Made by a program: the position numbers and the translations under genes. Below the pieces are notes generated by a model. The model made no database searches and had not been told where the DNA came from. It worked only from the letters and a program-made list of their open reading frames with translations. Shown in pieces: positions 39,505-51,548 of a DNA stretch of 64,000 nt (positions within the stretch are counted from its first letter, which is position 1; every line of letters starts with the position of its first letter). Source of the stretch: Delphinus delphis (taxonomy: Eukaryota > Chordata > Mammalia > Artiodactyla > Delphinidae); contig NC_082694.2 in assembly GCF_949987515.2 (NCBI RefSeq), positions 39,018,451 through 39,082,450 on the forward strand. The letters are read 5' to 3'.

Positions 39505-40636
39505 AAGTCAAATTATTTTTGTCATTCATTCTGTACTATACTCTTCTCCCTATACATCTTTAATAGCAATCACAAGTACTATCTTAAAGACCCACCTTTT
39601 CTAATCTAAATAGCGCCGACTCAACATCTCACCTCTACTTCACTTCTAGTATTCAATTTAGATGTCTCAATGCCAAATTTAATAATTTATCAAAAATTGT
39701 TTCAATAACAAAATTTCCATAAATTACTTTCTAACAAACAAAGCAGAACCTCTAATTGTAGAACACAAATGGAAAATAATATATAAGTAACTTAATCCCC
39801 TTAACTTGAAGGTTTGAAGAACCAGGTGTTAGAAAAATATGCCTAAGATAAACAGATTTTACTATCTTATTACTTTTTCTGCACGGGGTCAACATTTGTA
39901 TTTTAAATGATATATTAGTTATTATATTGTCTCAAAAGAGAGATTCCCAAGAAGCCTTTAGTAAAATTCTATGTTGATTATACACATACTTGGTTCCTAA
40001 TGTTTTAGTTTGAACTGTTCTAGAATTACTTACTTGTTGAACATAAAGTCTGTAAGAAGAAAGATAAAAATACTAAATCAAAATTTTTATCAAATAATTC
40101 CAAGTTTTCAACAATATATGTAAATGTATTCTTGTACCCTGTATTTCTGATAGTATTATTTTTGTAGTATGATCACAGCAAGTACATGAATTTTCCAGTT
40201 TTGTGGGGAAATATTCAGTGTTCTGAAATTTAACTAGATTTAAAATCATTATTAAACAAAAAACAAGTCAAATAGCACTATCATATTCTAAATGGCAATT
40301 CAGCATTGTATTTAGTCTCAGTGGTAAAAACCACACCTAAAAGAAATGTGTACCCAATGTGACACACTCTCAATGTTTAAAGAACAGCCTGAATATGGAA
40401 TTTTAAAAAGTTAATTATATTAGGTAGAAGCAGAGAATCTATGAAAAGATTTAAAATCGTTGCTGCTGGAACTGAGTTGGAAACTCAAAGGACTTGAGTC
40501 TTGGCTGCAGGAAAACAAAGTAAATCTTTCATATATGTATTCTGATTCACCCAGGATGAAAACTAATCATACTGTAAAGGGATGTGATCCTCTGAAGAAA
40601 TGGAAATAATCTGTAAGAAAGATAAATTATAGCCTC

Positions 40637-40837
40637 TTTATTAGCAGGGAAAACTAAATTAGGGCTATATGTCACCCTGGAACCATTTCCTTCACAATGT
40701 TTCTAGTGACTTTTCCAAGATAAATTTTTAAAAAATACAATAAAAGATAAAAGTATCAATTGTCGGTGGGTGAAAACATATTACTACTGCCTAAAAAACC
40801 CAATACTGGATGTAATACACATCAGAAAATTTTTATT
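40637..40837 (-). terminator. Candidate polyadenylation signals for PEX13
   Basis: Minus-strand AATAAA occurs at 40837-40832 (about 450 bases after the stop codon) and at 40642-40637. Either could end a short 3' UTR. The actual site cannot be decided from sequence, and a longer 3' UTR is possible. Confidence 0.3.
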
Positions 40838-41285
40838 ATTCTGTTTAAAGTTGTAGAAAAATTAGCCTTTTTGCCTGTTCTGATATTTATATGTTGTCAC
40901 TCAACTTCTGAGGATTCCAAGTCAATTAATCTAGAATTTTAAAATGCATTAGTGATCCCTACTGTAGCAAACTGTGTATTCTATAGTTCATGAATCGTAT
41001 TCTTTCAATAAACACAGGGTTTTAAATTAGATGATAATGATAGTCTCCATAATCTTAAAATCTAGGTAAAACAAATATCCTCATGGTCCAATAACAACTC
41101 GTAAAATGTAACCAGGTCACTAGACCAACATACTAGTGTACAACTTTAATAATTTCTAGCAACAAAACATCTGGAATAGCCATTAACAAATGTTTTCATT
41201 GGATTGAAGATGAATTTCTTTGTAAGAAGAAACTTTTAAAAAGTACTCTGAAGTATAGTTCAGCTGCAGGTAAACATGAAAGTTA

Positions 41286-41584
41286 TCAAAGATCTTGTTT
41301 ATCTCCATTTTTCCCAGTGGAATCAAGTGCAACTGGAACCTTATTAGTTTCAACAAAAACAGATTCAAAGGCAGCTTCCTGTTCATCCAAAGAATCAGCA
41401 GCTGTTGCTCCTTTAATTAGTGTTGTGTTGGTAAAAGACTGTTGCTGCTTGGAAATTTTACTGGATTCCACTGTTTTTCTACCTCTTCTTTTACCAAGAA
41501 TTTTGACATAATTAGCAGGTATAAGTCCTGTTGTTTGACCATCAAGACTGGCCAGAAGCCAACCACGCACTCTGGGTTGCTGTT
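41286..41584 (-). CDS. PEX13: PEX13 last coding exon, SH3 C-terminal half and tail, residues 305-403
   Basis: 299 nt coding part; acceptor CATCAG at 41590-41585, TGA stop at 41288-41286. It begins EQQPRVRGWLLASLDGQTTG followed by LIPANYVKIL, the second half of the SH3 domain. The Trp of RGWLLA (residue 313) and the ALYDY/NYV-type residues LIPANYV that form the SH3 ligand groove are present. Human disease variants have been described at W313 and I326, and both residues are intact. The tail is polar and Ser/Lys/Gln-rich (KISKQQQSFTNTTL), then acidic (DEQEAAFESVFVE), ending GDKQDL. The C-terminal tail is known to contribute to the interaction with the import receptor PEX5 and to self-inhibition of the SH3 domain. 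Confidence 0.97.
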
Positions 41585-42894
41585 CTGATGGAAGAAAAGA
41601 CAGCCTTGTAATTATCACATACTTTGAGGGTCCAACAGAATATTGATAATAAAATGTTAAGTAAAATCTCTGTTACACTTATATAATAAAATACATAAAC
41701 AAATAGTGTACATGAATATTCAAAAAATCAAGATGAGTAGGTTTAAGTCTAGGATCCCTTCTTACAACTTACACTTTTAATTTTATATTTACTAAATATT
41801 TTTTCAGCCTTGAAGAACATGAAGTTTACATCAGTTGGTGCATTCATAGAGTAAAACGATTCAGTTCTATCAAAAGATGAAAATTAACATCAATGTCTTT
41901 CATATTTTAAATTGAAATTTAAGGAATGAATATCTCATTACTTCTCAATAGGATAAGTTAGGGGTAAGTATAGAAAATAAATATATACATTTACATAAGG
42001 CAGCTTTCTTTATATATTTTTAGCTGAAATATAAAATTCATTCTATATGATTGTGATGTATAATCCTGAAGGACAGTGAATGTTAATTTTAATCCAAGGT
42101 GGGCAAAAATTGAAGACCTCAGTTAACTATAGCCACATAAGAAAAAGTTAAAGGCAATACTCTAAGCTTAAAGTAGGAAAGATTATTTAAATATTCAGTT
42201 TTGTATTTTGATATTCTCCCACCTATTTTACCCATGTCTTTAAAAACCTGTTTAACTGTTAAGTTTTAGTTCAACACTATAATTTAGGCACAATATGACA
42301 TTTTCATGTTTAATACTACTGTATAATAATAATTTAAAAAAAGTTAAATTAACCATGTCTGTGACTGATTTTGTTCTAAATGCCCACACATATTTTAATT
42401 GAGCAATGGAGGAAAGCAACAAAGCAAAGCCAAAGTGTTAAAAGGCACTATTAGTTGAAGAATAATCTGATATAAAATTTTTCTGGAATATTATAATTTA
42501 GTTGAAAGAAACCACATTTGATCTTTATTCTTTAATTAGATTTATTAAAACTAATTATCTGTATTTTCCTCTAACAATAAATCTTAAAAAGAAATAATTC
42601 TTTTGAAATCTAAAATAGTAAGTTACTATTTTCATTAGAAGAGAAACATGAGTATAATACCTAAAAGCCAGGATTTTTGAAAAGTTACATTTTATTTTAT
42701 TATTTAAAAATTTTTCTTGGAAGCCTAGGTTTTGTGTGTGAAGAGATGAGGCAGAGATTTAGCAAATTTGATCCAAATTTTTCAATTATTTACACATTAA
42801 ACTAATGATTTGAACATTGAAGGTATTTTTCCCTTATGTAAAGAGTGACTAACACCAATAAAAGGCTAAAGTTTCCATTAATAGATCACATGGA

Positions 42895-43270
42895 AATCAG
42901 CCAAAGTGGTTAAAAATACAGGTTCTGAAGTTAGATAAACCTAGGTTCACAGTCCAGCTCCAACACACAGGACAATTTACTCATTCTGAATCTCTCTTTC
43001 CTCATGTGTAAAGCAGGAACAGGATAATAACAGTACTCACTTTACAGCATTATTATAAGGTTTAAACGAAATATGTAAAGTACAGTGTCTAGTACATTTT
43101 TTTTTCTTTTTTTTTGGCCGCCCCATGGCTTGCGGGATCTTAATTCCCCAACCAGGGATTGAACCTGGGCCCTTGGCAGTGAGAGCGTGGAGTCCTAACC
43201 ACTGGACCGCCAGGGAATTCCCCCTAGTACATAATAAGCAGTCTATAAATGACAGCTGTTATTATTGTTA
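42895..43270 (+). repeat. MIR element split by a SINE
   Basis: GGTTAAAAATACAGGTTCTG, GGTTCACAGTCCAGCTCC and TTATTATAAGGTTTAAACGA, then TCTAGTACAT and, after the SINE, AATAAGCAGTCTATAAATG: an almost whole MIR in two pieces. Confidence 0.75.
43098..43223 (-). mobile_element. SINE, short CHR-type copy, inside MIR
   Basis: Reverse orientation, ending CGCCAGGGAATTCCCC. Target duplication CTAGTACAT at 43089-43097 and 43224-43232. Confidence 0.92.
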
Positions 43271-43934
43271 TTAGTATCTTTACCAACAAAATGTGACTGT
43301 TCGTGGCAAACCTGAATCCCAACAAATACACAAAAAATCTTTTTTTTGTAAATCCACAAAAATTCTGATCATTACTGGGGAAAGGTGGAGGAAAAGGCCA
43401 TTTTGTCTGGAGCCATTAAAAACTATTAGTGACCTCGTCTGAAAATTAATCTGAATGCCTATAAATTTCTTGCTGAGGTTCTTTAATACGTCATGACAGT
43501 AATTCCTAAATATTCATGTTGAAGTTTCTAAAGTAAACATTATTCAAGTAAAAAAGAAAGCAATACTAGTCCCAGCAATAAAAGACCAATAGGGATGCTT
43601 AGATGATGCTAGACAATTACTTTGGTTTATTAGATTTGTTACACTTAGCGCTAACCTCATGTTTTGGGGTGGTGATTAAAAGTGTTTTGAGTTTAGAAGA
43701 GATTATATAAAAAAAATCTTTCCTTATCTCAGTGAAATATTATTGGAACAACTCTGTTGGGACATTTTTCTCCCACTCCCCCAGATTTAGAAGGTCTACA
43801 TTGACAAAGAGAAATCCTAGTAACTACTTCTGAGTTAACTAACAGTGACCAAGATCCTTTAATGCAGTTTTTAATATTACATTTACAAATTCTAAAAATG
43901 CACAGATAATTCCAATTTATTCATGTTTTGTTAC

Positions 43935-44060
43935 CTTTGAGAGCTAAGTTTAGCATATCACCAGCACGGAAAGAAATTTCTTCTTCGGATACAGCAACAA
44001 AATCATATTCTGCTCTAGCAACTACATGGTCATCCTCACCACTTGCCCAGTTGGTATTGT
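43935..44060 (-). CDS. PEX13: PEX13 coding exon, SH3 N-terminal half, residues ~263-304
   Basis: 126 nt exon, missed by ORF calling because it is short. Acceptor TTTATAG at 44067-44061, donor GTAACA at 43934-43929. It encodes the split Asp, then NTNWASGEDDHVVARAEYDF, VAVSEEEISFRAGDMLNLAL and K. AEYDF is the ALYDY motif of SH3 domains, and EEEISFRAGDML carries the acidic RT-loop and the diverging turn. In PEX13 this cytosolic SH3 binds PEX14 (PxxP) and a non-PxxP helix of PEX5, forming the peroxisomal matrix-protein docking complex. Two plus one overhanging bases match the neighbours. Confidence 0.96.
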
Positions 44061-45196
44061 CTATAAACCAAATTAAGAATTAAGATTAGGTTAGTAAAAC
44101 TTAAAAAGAAAAAAGATATTTCAGTGGCTATGTTTTGCAAACTGTATAAACTTATTTGCCAAGATAAAAGTTCCCCTCAAAGTAAATTCCACAATTAACA
44201 CTATGTAAAATCAACAATATGTTCATTACGATACCTATTATAAACTTTTTCCTATTCTTTAAGCTCCAAATTCTAGTTCCCTTACTTTAAGCCAGGGGTC
44301 AGCAATTTTTTTGTAGAGTAAAAAGATTTTTGATAGTAAATATTTTAGGCTTTGTAGGCCATGAGGCAAAATTGAACATGTTGCGTAGTTTCTTATATAA
44401 AGAGAGAAAAAAATTTTCCATAAATTTTATGAAAAATTCAAAATATAACAATTGAATTCTTTTTTTGTAATATAGGTCTACTACAAAGAACAGAATCTTT
44501 TTGGGATAGGATAATATTTCACTTAATTTGGGGTTCAAAGGTAGTGTTTTCTATCATCAATATCAATTGCAAATATTCATCTGTTAATGCTAATTTGTAA
44601 TGAGATTTGAGGTATTTCATTTTGAAAATGTTTTTTCACATAGATATGTATTGCCAAATTCTGATATCAATACATTGAACATGTGGTTTTAATTGAGCAT
44701 ATTCATCCTAAGAAGATGAATAGAGTAGAATTCCGTTAAATTCCTTCAATGTTAACCTTTTAACATGTCCTTACATTAGATACTAATCACTTCCAAATGA
44801 AGACTAAATGGAAACTCCTCAATGGCAGTTAAATGGATTTTGAAATATGGACATTTCCTTCGCACGTGCATGGAGGTCCAAAAACACTTCTGAATTGTAG
44901 TTTGAGCTTGAAAAGTCTATCTGCTGCAAATTTATGTGGGGAGGGAAATCTTGTTTCTTTAACTTTTGACAACCTGGGTGGGGGGTGTATAAAGCAGTGT
45001 GACATTATTTGTGATTCAAACAATATTAGTTGTTGTCAAAATAACTTCGCTCCAATGTAAGTTTCAAAATATAATTGCTATTCTGCCTTACAGTTTTAGG
45101 TTGAATTCATTAAGAAGACTACCAAACCTGCAGCAAAAGCTGATTTCCAAAGCCATTAAACGTTTTCTAAGAGTGGCTGATGGTGGTTCTTGTTTT

Positions 45197-45760
45197 TCAG
45201 AAAAATATCAGTCTTGGCCTTGATCCCTCAAAAAGAGTAATAAAACTTAACCACTGACTGCTTAGCCATCTCACTGCTGTGTGGTAGGGCAAGTTAGGAT
45301 CTTCAGCTTCTACTTCTGACAAAAATTCATAGAACTTACAATAGTTACGTCCACAAGGGTGACTGAAATTCACCTTTGACATTACTAATTCAGTAACACA
45401 TGACAAATTCAAATATTTTCTGCAATGTACCTGCTGATGAAGAATACAATGAATAACTATAGGCTTTAAAAACCTTATATTTTCAAAACTAAATTTTGTC
45501 CAACTAAGCCTTTTTCTGTTCCACACAAATTTTTACCACCATCAGTCACAACATATCTTTGCAGATTAGTGTTTTTTCCAAATTCTTTGAAGATATTCTT
45601 GTTTGTAGTTGTTCCATGCAGAGTATTCACAGAGGCTACATCTTCAGCCACTTCAAATTCAACACTGACTCTTCCAATAAACCACTGAGCAGTAACAATA
45701 TCTACTGGGTCACCATGAGCCAAGTAAATCCATTTGAACTCATCTGCCTTGTTTTAAAAT
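45197..45760 (-). pseudogene. hAT transposase remnant
   Basis: Minus-strand pieces: VVTDGGKNLCG at about 45555-45525 (second conserved Asp motif of hAT transposases), HCILHQQVHCRKYLNL at about 45455-45405, then FYEFLSEVEAEDPNLPYHTA and VRWLSS (about 45340-45255). The frame changes between the two pieces, near 45500. These are the patterns found in the C-terminal transposase-derived part of GTF2IRD2. The N-terminal portion is lost or disrupted by the SINE and mariner insertions. Confidence 0.75.
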
Positions 45761-45960
45761 GACTATTAAAATGATGTTTCAAATACTCTTTAAGAAACTG
45801 TTCTCCCTGAAAGGTTAACAGTCTTAAACAAGTTTACTTTCTCTGACACATTTCCTTGGCTGTTGCAATAACCACTGGTAAACAGATTTCCTTGCTAATC
45901 TGACAAATGAGCCTCTCAGAAACTTATTTTGGTTGCAGGCTTATTTTTTCTTCTTTTGCT

Positions 45961-46293
45961 TATTTATTTGTTTATGGCTGCGTTGAGTCTTCGTTGCTGC
46001 GTGCCTGCTTTCTCTAGTTGCGGCGAGCAGGGGCTACTCTTTGTTGCAGTGCACAGGCTTCTCATTGCGGTGGCTGCTCTTGTGGAGCACAGGCTCTGGG
46101 CGCGCGGGCTTCAGTAGTTGTGGCACACGGGCTCAGTCATTGTGGCTCGCGGGCTCTAGAGCACAGGCTCAGTAGTTGGGGCACACGGGCTTAGTTGCTC
46201 TGTGGCATGTGGGATCTTCGCGGACCAGGGCTTGAACCCATGTCCCCTGCATTGGCAGGCGGATTCTTAACCACTGTGCCAACAGGGAAGCCC
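45961..46293 (-). mobile_element. SINE, long CHR-type copy, in hAT
   Basis: Reverse orientation, ending CCAACAGGGAAGCCC. Target duplication CTTCTTTTGCT at 45950-45960 and 46294-46304. Confidence 0.92.
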
Positions 46294-46618
46294 CTTCTTT
46301 TGCTCCTTCCCCTGACCCCTTTTGGGTGAGGAAATTCTGCTATGATGCGCTATTCCATTTTAAATTTTCTAATTTTTCTGACTGTTGACTTCCTGTGAGT
46401 TGGGAATATTGTGATGAGTGCTCAGTCTGCTAATGTTGATGTACTGGGTTGGCCAAAGAGTTTGTTTTTCTCCTGTAAGATGGCTCTAGTAGTGCTTAGT
46501 TGTCTTTAACTTCATTTGAAACAATTTTGTTAGACTGTTTTGTGACAGCTGTTATATTAGCAAAAAAAAAAAACTTATCAAAATTGGTGAATTTTTGTGT
46601 AGCCATTTTAATATTGAG

Positions 46619-47920
46619 GATGCAAGGAAAAAAGCAACGTTTTCGGCATATTATGTTTTATTACTTCAAGAAAGGTAAAAACACAACTGAAGTGCAAAAA
46701 AAGATTTGTGCAGTGTATGGAGAAGGTGCTGTGACTGATCGAATGTGTGTCAAAAGTGGTTTGCGAAGTTTCGTGCTGGCGATTTCTCGCTGGATGATGC
46801 TCCACGGTCGGGTAGACCAGTTGAAGTTGATACCCATCAAATTGAGACATTAAGTGAGAACAATCAATGTTACACCACGCGGGAGAGAGCTGACATACTC
46901 AAAATACCCAAATCAAACGTTGAAAATCATTTGCACCAGCTTGGTTATGTTAATCGCTTTGATGTTTGGGTTCCACGTAAGTTAAGAGAAAAAAACCTTC
47001 TTGACCATATTTCCACATGTGATTCTCTACTTAAACGTAATGAAAATGTTCCGTTTTTAAAACAAATTATGATGGGCGATGAAAAGTGGATACTGTACAA
47101 TAATGTGGAACGGAAGAGATCGTGGGGCATGTGAAATAAACCACCACCAACCACACCAAAGGCCGGTCTTCATCCAAAGAAGGTGATGTTGGGACCTCTC
47201 TGGTGGCGCGGTGGTTAAGACTCCACACTCCCAATGCAGGGGGCCTGGGTTTGATCTCTGGTCAGGGAACTAGATCCCACATGCATGCCACAACTAAGAG
47301 TTCACATGCCACAACTAAGGACCCCATGTGCTGCAACCAAGGGGTGGGTGAGCCGCAACTAAGGAGCCCGTGAGCTGCAACTAAGAGCTGGTGCAACCAA
47401 ATAAAAAAAAATAAATATTAAAAAAAGAAAAAAAAAAAAACAAAGAAAGTGATGTTGTGCATAAGGTGGGATTGGAAGGGAGTCCTCTATTATGAGCTCC
47501 TTGCGGAAAACCAAACGATTAATTCCAACAAGTACTGCTCACAATTAGACCAACTGAAAGCAGCACTCTATGAAAATCGTCCGGAATTAGTCAACAGAAA
47601 ACACATAATCATCCATCAGGATAACGCAAGACCACATGTTTCTTTGATGGCCAGGCAAAAGCTGTTAGAGCTTGGCTGGGAAGTTCTGATTTACCCATGG
47701 TATTCACCAGACATGGCACCTTCATTCAGATTTCCATTTATTTCAGTCCTTACAAAATTCTCTTAATGGAAAAAGTTTCAATTCCCTGGCAGACTGTAAA
47801 AGGCACCTGGAACAGTTCTTTGCTCAAAAAGATAAAAAGTTTTGGGAAGATGGAATTATGAAGTTGCCTGAAAAACGGCAGAAGGTAGTGGAACAAAATG
47901 GTGAATATGTTGTTCAATAG
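46619..47920 (+). pseudogene. mariner transposase, broken by frameshifts and a SINE
   Basis: The helix-turn-helix N-terminal region starts around MQGKKQRFRHIMFYYFKKGK (46619). After a frameshift near 46745 comes CQKWFAKFRAGDFSLDDAPR with SGRPVEVD. Catalytic motif 1 is MGDEKWILYNN (about 47072-47104), motif 2 HQDNARPHVS (about 47614-47645) and motif 3 WYSPDMAP (about 47698-47721), giving the D,D34D layout of mariners. The SINE interrupts the gene after the first catalytic Asp, a stop follows RKRSWGM at 47134, and a further frameshift lies near 47730. All three catalytic Asp survive, but no intact protein is possible. Confidence 0.88.
47192..47441 (+). mobile_element. SINE inserted in mariner transposase
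   Basis: CHR-type copy with a long A-rich tail. Target duplication AAAGAAGGTGATGTTG at 47176-47191 and AAAGAAAGTGATGTTG at 47442-47457. Confidence 0.93.
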
Positions 47921-47975
47921 AGTTCTTGGTGAAAATGAAAAATGTGTCTTTTATTTTTACTTAAAAACCAAAGGA

Positions 47976-48329
47976 GGACTTCCCTGGTGGCGCAATGGCT
48001 GAGAATCCTCCTGCCAATGCAGGGGACACAGGCTCAAGCCCCGGTCCGGGAAGATCCCACATGCCGCAGAGCAACTAAGCCCATGTGCCACAACTACTAA
48101 GCCTGCACTCTAGAGCCCACAAGCCACAACTACTGAGCCCATGTCCCACAACTATTGAAGCCCATGTGCCTAGAGCCTGTGCTCCTCAATGAGAAGCTAC
48201 CGCAGTGAGAAACACGTGCACCACAACGAAGAGTAGCCTCCGCTCACCGCAACTAGAGAAAGCCTGCATGCAGCAACAAAGACCCAATGCGGCCAAAATA
48301 AATAAATAAAATTTAAAAAAAACACAACA
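47976..48329 (+). mobile_element. SINE inserted in mariner 3' region
   Basis: Long CHR-type copy. Target duplication AAAACCAAAGGA at 47964-47975 and 48330-48341, only about 20 bases from the mariner end. Confidence 0.92.
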
Positions 48330-48979
48330 AAAACCAAAGGAACTTTTTGGCCAATGCAATATATTGTAATCCTTTAACATAGCTATGTTGTCACTGCATA
48401 ATAAATGTAACAATGGTTTACCACCTAATTCAGTAACAAAATAATCCAGACTATACTGTGCCTTAAAAGTGTGACTTTCAAAGTCCACTTCACTCTTCTT
48501 TTCTTTGTGGCATGTACGTACTCATAATAAAAATATATATTGCAGTATAACAGTACATGTGGCACTCAACACATTGCCAAGTTATGTTACTGAGATCTGC
48601 AGTGTGCAGAACAAGTGCAAAGCAATGAGAGTGCCAACATAGATAGGATCTCTATGTTACAAACTACTCAACTCTGGTCTTTCAGTACAAAAGTAGCCAT
48701 AACAATACATACATGAATGAATGTGGCTGTGTTCTAATAAAACTTTACTAATGGACACAGATATTTGAATTACATATAATTTTAACATGTCACAAATAGT
48801 ACTCTTTTGGATTTTACTGTAAAAACCATTCTTAGTTTGTGGGCTGTACAAAGACAGGAGCAAGGCAGATCTTGCTGACAGGTTATCGTTTGCTGACCCC
48901 TGTCCTAAGCAGCTAAGAAGTCATAGGGCCTAAGCTTCCTCAGTTCCGCTTTTCCTCAAAAATCTCTTAGTATCATTAC

Positions 48980-50520
48980 CCATTGCTCCCTCTTTGGCCT
49001 CAGATAAAAAAATCGCCCCTCCTTTTCACCTGCCTTGGATCGTATCTTCTCCCACCTCTTACAGGAGGCTTCATCTTTTGACTCCTGTTTCTCCCTCCTC
49101 GAATATCAATCCTTCTCTACAGACTCCTTTCTTTCAGCCTAAAAACATTCCCAGATTTTACTTCATAAAAGACAAAGCACAACAAAAAAACGGAAAACTA
49201 CCACATCAACTTGCTTTTACCCAAGCAGCCTGTTGATTTTTCTTCCTCCATTCATTGTTAATCTTTTCTTTTTTCACACCTTCTGATTTTATATACCCTT
49301 TATACTCTTCCATGGTTTCTGTCTCCTCTACTTTACTAAAATTGCTTGCTGGAGCTGATGACCTCCAATTGCCAAATCTGATGACCTTTTTTCAATTCTT
49401 GATCTTATCTTACTACAGCATCTGACACCAGGCATCATCCTTCTCCCCCTTCTTGAAATTTCCTCCTTTCACCTTCACTTCTATAACACAGGATTAACAT
49501 AGTTCTACTTCTGCTCTTCCTGGTTTCCATCTTAGTTCCTCTTTCTCTCTACCACTGTAATATCATCCACTAACACTATTTCAACTCTCACTTTTATGTG
49601 GATGACTCTTAAATATTTCATTTTTCACCTCTTTCCTAAGATCCTTTCCTGCCTTTTAAACTGCTTTCTGAAACTTTCTCAAGTTCCATTTGAATGTCCC
49701 ACTGGCACAACCAAACTCAATATAGCTCTAATGAAATGAATGATAATCATTCACAAACCAGTTGTTCCATGTGATTTCTCTGTATTTATTTTATTGACTT
49801 TACCTTCAAATAAATATCCAGAATGTGACCCACCTCAGAACCTGCATCACTGTGACCCAGAGCCAAGCCACCACCATTTCCCACTTGAATTATTATAACG
49901 GCCTCTTGATTCTCCAGACTGGTCTCTTTGGCCCTAGCTCTACCTAAAATTCATTCTCAGGAAAAAGATTTTTTTTTAAACCTAAGTCAGATCATATCAC
50001 TCCTTTGCTCAAAATTCTGCCATGGCTTCACATTTCAGAATAAAAGCCAAAGTTCTTTAAAATGTCTACAAGGCTTATACCATCTACACTCTGTACTTTT
50101 CCCTCCTTCATCTCCTGGTACTCTGACTTTGCTCCATTCGTACTGGCCTCTTGTCGTTCATGTGACATGCCAGGCACACTGCCACTTATGCAGTTCTGCT
50201 GTTCCCTATGCCTCCAGCAGTTCCCTCATTCAGCTTACCCCCTTTATCTCCTTCAGAGAGGCCTTCCCTGTGTGTAGCTCTGTAACCCCATTTCCTACCA
50301 CTGGCACTCTGCAACACTCTTCCCTGCTTTATTTTCTTCCTATGGCACTTATTGCCTTGTGACTTACTATATATTTGACTTAGTTGTTTATTGCTGTCTC
50401 TACCCACTAGTCACAAGGGCAGGAATTTTTAAAATCTGTTTTACTCACTGCTATATCCCTAGATCCTAGAACTGTGTCTGGTATGTAGTAGGCACTCAAC
50501 AAATATTTGTTAACAAATAC
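48980..50520 (+). mobile_element. L2-like LINE fragment
   Basis: Pyrimidine-rich decayed LINE: TCTTACTACAGCATCTGACA, TATGTGGATGACTCTTAAAT (near the RT region), AAGTCAGATCATATCACTCC, and the L2 3' end AGTAGGCACTCAACAAATAT at about 50488-50507. The first 250 bases may belong to another old LINE. Confidence 0.65.
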
Positions 50521-51284
50521 AACATTATCCCGCTCATAACTCAATTTAAAAGGTCTAGGGCATTTCAATTACTCCCTTCCCTTTATGAACTCCATCTAGC
50601 TAGTAACTAAATCTGTTACGTCTATTATATCTTTGCTGCTTTTCACATACCCTAGTTCAGGTCTTCATTATTTCTCATCCATTCAAATGCAAAAGCATCA
50701 TAAGTGATGTCCCTAAATTAATAAATATTTATTAAGCACCTTGGATATGCTGGTCAGGTTGTTAGCTTTCGGGAATACAATGGTAAGTATAACCCAAAAT
50801 TGTTTATTAATCTTACCATCCAATTTCAACCTGTGTTAACCTGCACTGACCTATTTTAAACACTTAAGACAGACTGACCTCTTTACAGCACTGTTTATAT
50901 GTACATCACAAGCCTGCTTTAAAAAACAAAAACAAAAGCAGACAACCAAAAAACCATCTTTTCCTTACTAAATGAAGATTAAGTATTGTCATGGAAATTA
51001 AGATCTTCCATTACTAGGCTCCAATCTAATTTCTCATCCTTACTTCTTAATATCCTTCTATTCAATACTATAGGACAGCTGATGAACAAATCTCATATTT
51101 CCTACCTATATACTTTTGTTCAAGCTACTCCATCTGCCTCAGTCTTTTTTTTTTTTCCTATGTAACTGATGGAATGTTACCTATCTTTCAAAAATCTAAC
51201 TTAGATGCTACTTCTTTCTGGATACGAAGAGTCAAAAAATGTCAGCTTCACTTCTGAGCTGAGATAATACTCTGTACCAGTTGA

Positions 51285-51494
51285 CAGAGTAGAGGCTTAA
51301 CAGTCAAATATGCCTGTTTTTGTTTCTGGTCTGGCTTATTAAAGATGTGACCTTGAGCAAGAGACTTCTCTGAACCTCAGTTTTATCACTTGTAAAATGA
51401 GGATAATTTCTCTTAGAATTGTTGTAAGAATTAAATGAGTAAAATACACAAAATACTTAGCACAGTGTCTTGCATATAAAAAAGGCTCAATAAG
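51285..51494 (+). repeat. MIR element, interrupted by L1
   Basis: GACCTTGAGCAAGAGACTTC, AACCTCAGTTTTATCACTTG and TAAGAATTAAATGAGTAAAA are classic MIR wording. The L1 inserted at its 3' end. Confidence 0.75.
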
Positions 51495-51548
51495 AAGGAA
51501 GAAGAACTACAGTCCTGCAGCCTGTGAAACAAAAACCACATTCACAAG

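Larger units (their letters stand above)
23421..40600. other. Intergenic spacer between SANBR promoter and PEX13 3' end
   Basis: About 17 kb without a host gene that I can support. It consists largely of L1, L2, hAT and SINE sequence. Unassigned stretches over 300 bases are about 25000-26180, 26900-27160, 30440-30900, 33010-34230, 37770-38450 and 38600-39370. These are AT-rich and show nothing recognisable. Confidence 0.6.
41585..43934. other. PEX13 last intron
   Basis: 2.35 kb AT-rich intron. It contains one MIR-like fragment with a SINE inside (42895-43270). Nothing else recognised. Confidence 0.6.
46444..48359 (+). mobile_element. mariner DNA transposon nested in the hAT, itself carrying two SINEs
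   Basis: Left inverted repeat CTGGGTTGGCCAAAGAGTTT at 46444. The right end AACTTTTTGGCCAATGCAA, up to 48359, is its inverted complement with a few mismatches. TA dinucleotides flank both ends (46442-46443 and 48360-48361), as required for mariner. It contains a plus-strand transposase. Without the SINEs at 47192-47441 and 47976-48329 the element would be about 1.3 kb, the normal mariner length. It belongs to the mariner type common in ruminants and whales. Confidence 0.92.
44293..48902 (-). mobile_element. hAT element (Charlie8-like), both ends present, carrying a nested mariner
   Basis: Left end CAGGGGTCAGCAATTTTTTT at 44293 and right end CGTTTGCTGACCCCTG at 48887-48902 form terminal inverted repeats. 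The outside 8-mers CTTTAAGC (44285-44292) and TCCTAAGC (48903-48910) agree at 6 of 8, consistent with the 8 bp target duplication of hAT elements. The inside has minus-strand transposase remains, a SINE (45961-46293) and a mariner (46444-48359). The resemblance to the Charlie8 transposase is by memory of the GTF2IRD2 fusion. Confidence 0.8.

Noticed and set aside
46745..47134. mariner transposase as a working gene
   Set aside because: The frame covers only the middle of the protein. It is shifted relative to the N-terminal part and ends before catalytic motif 2, with a SINE in between.
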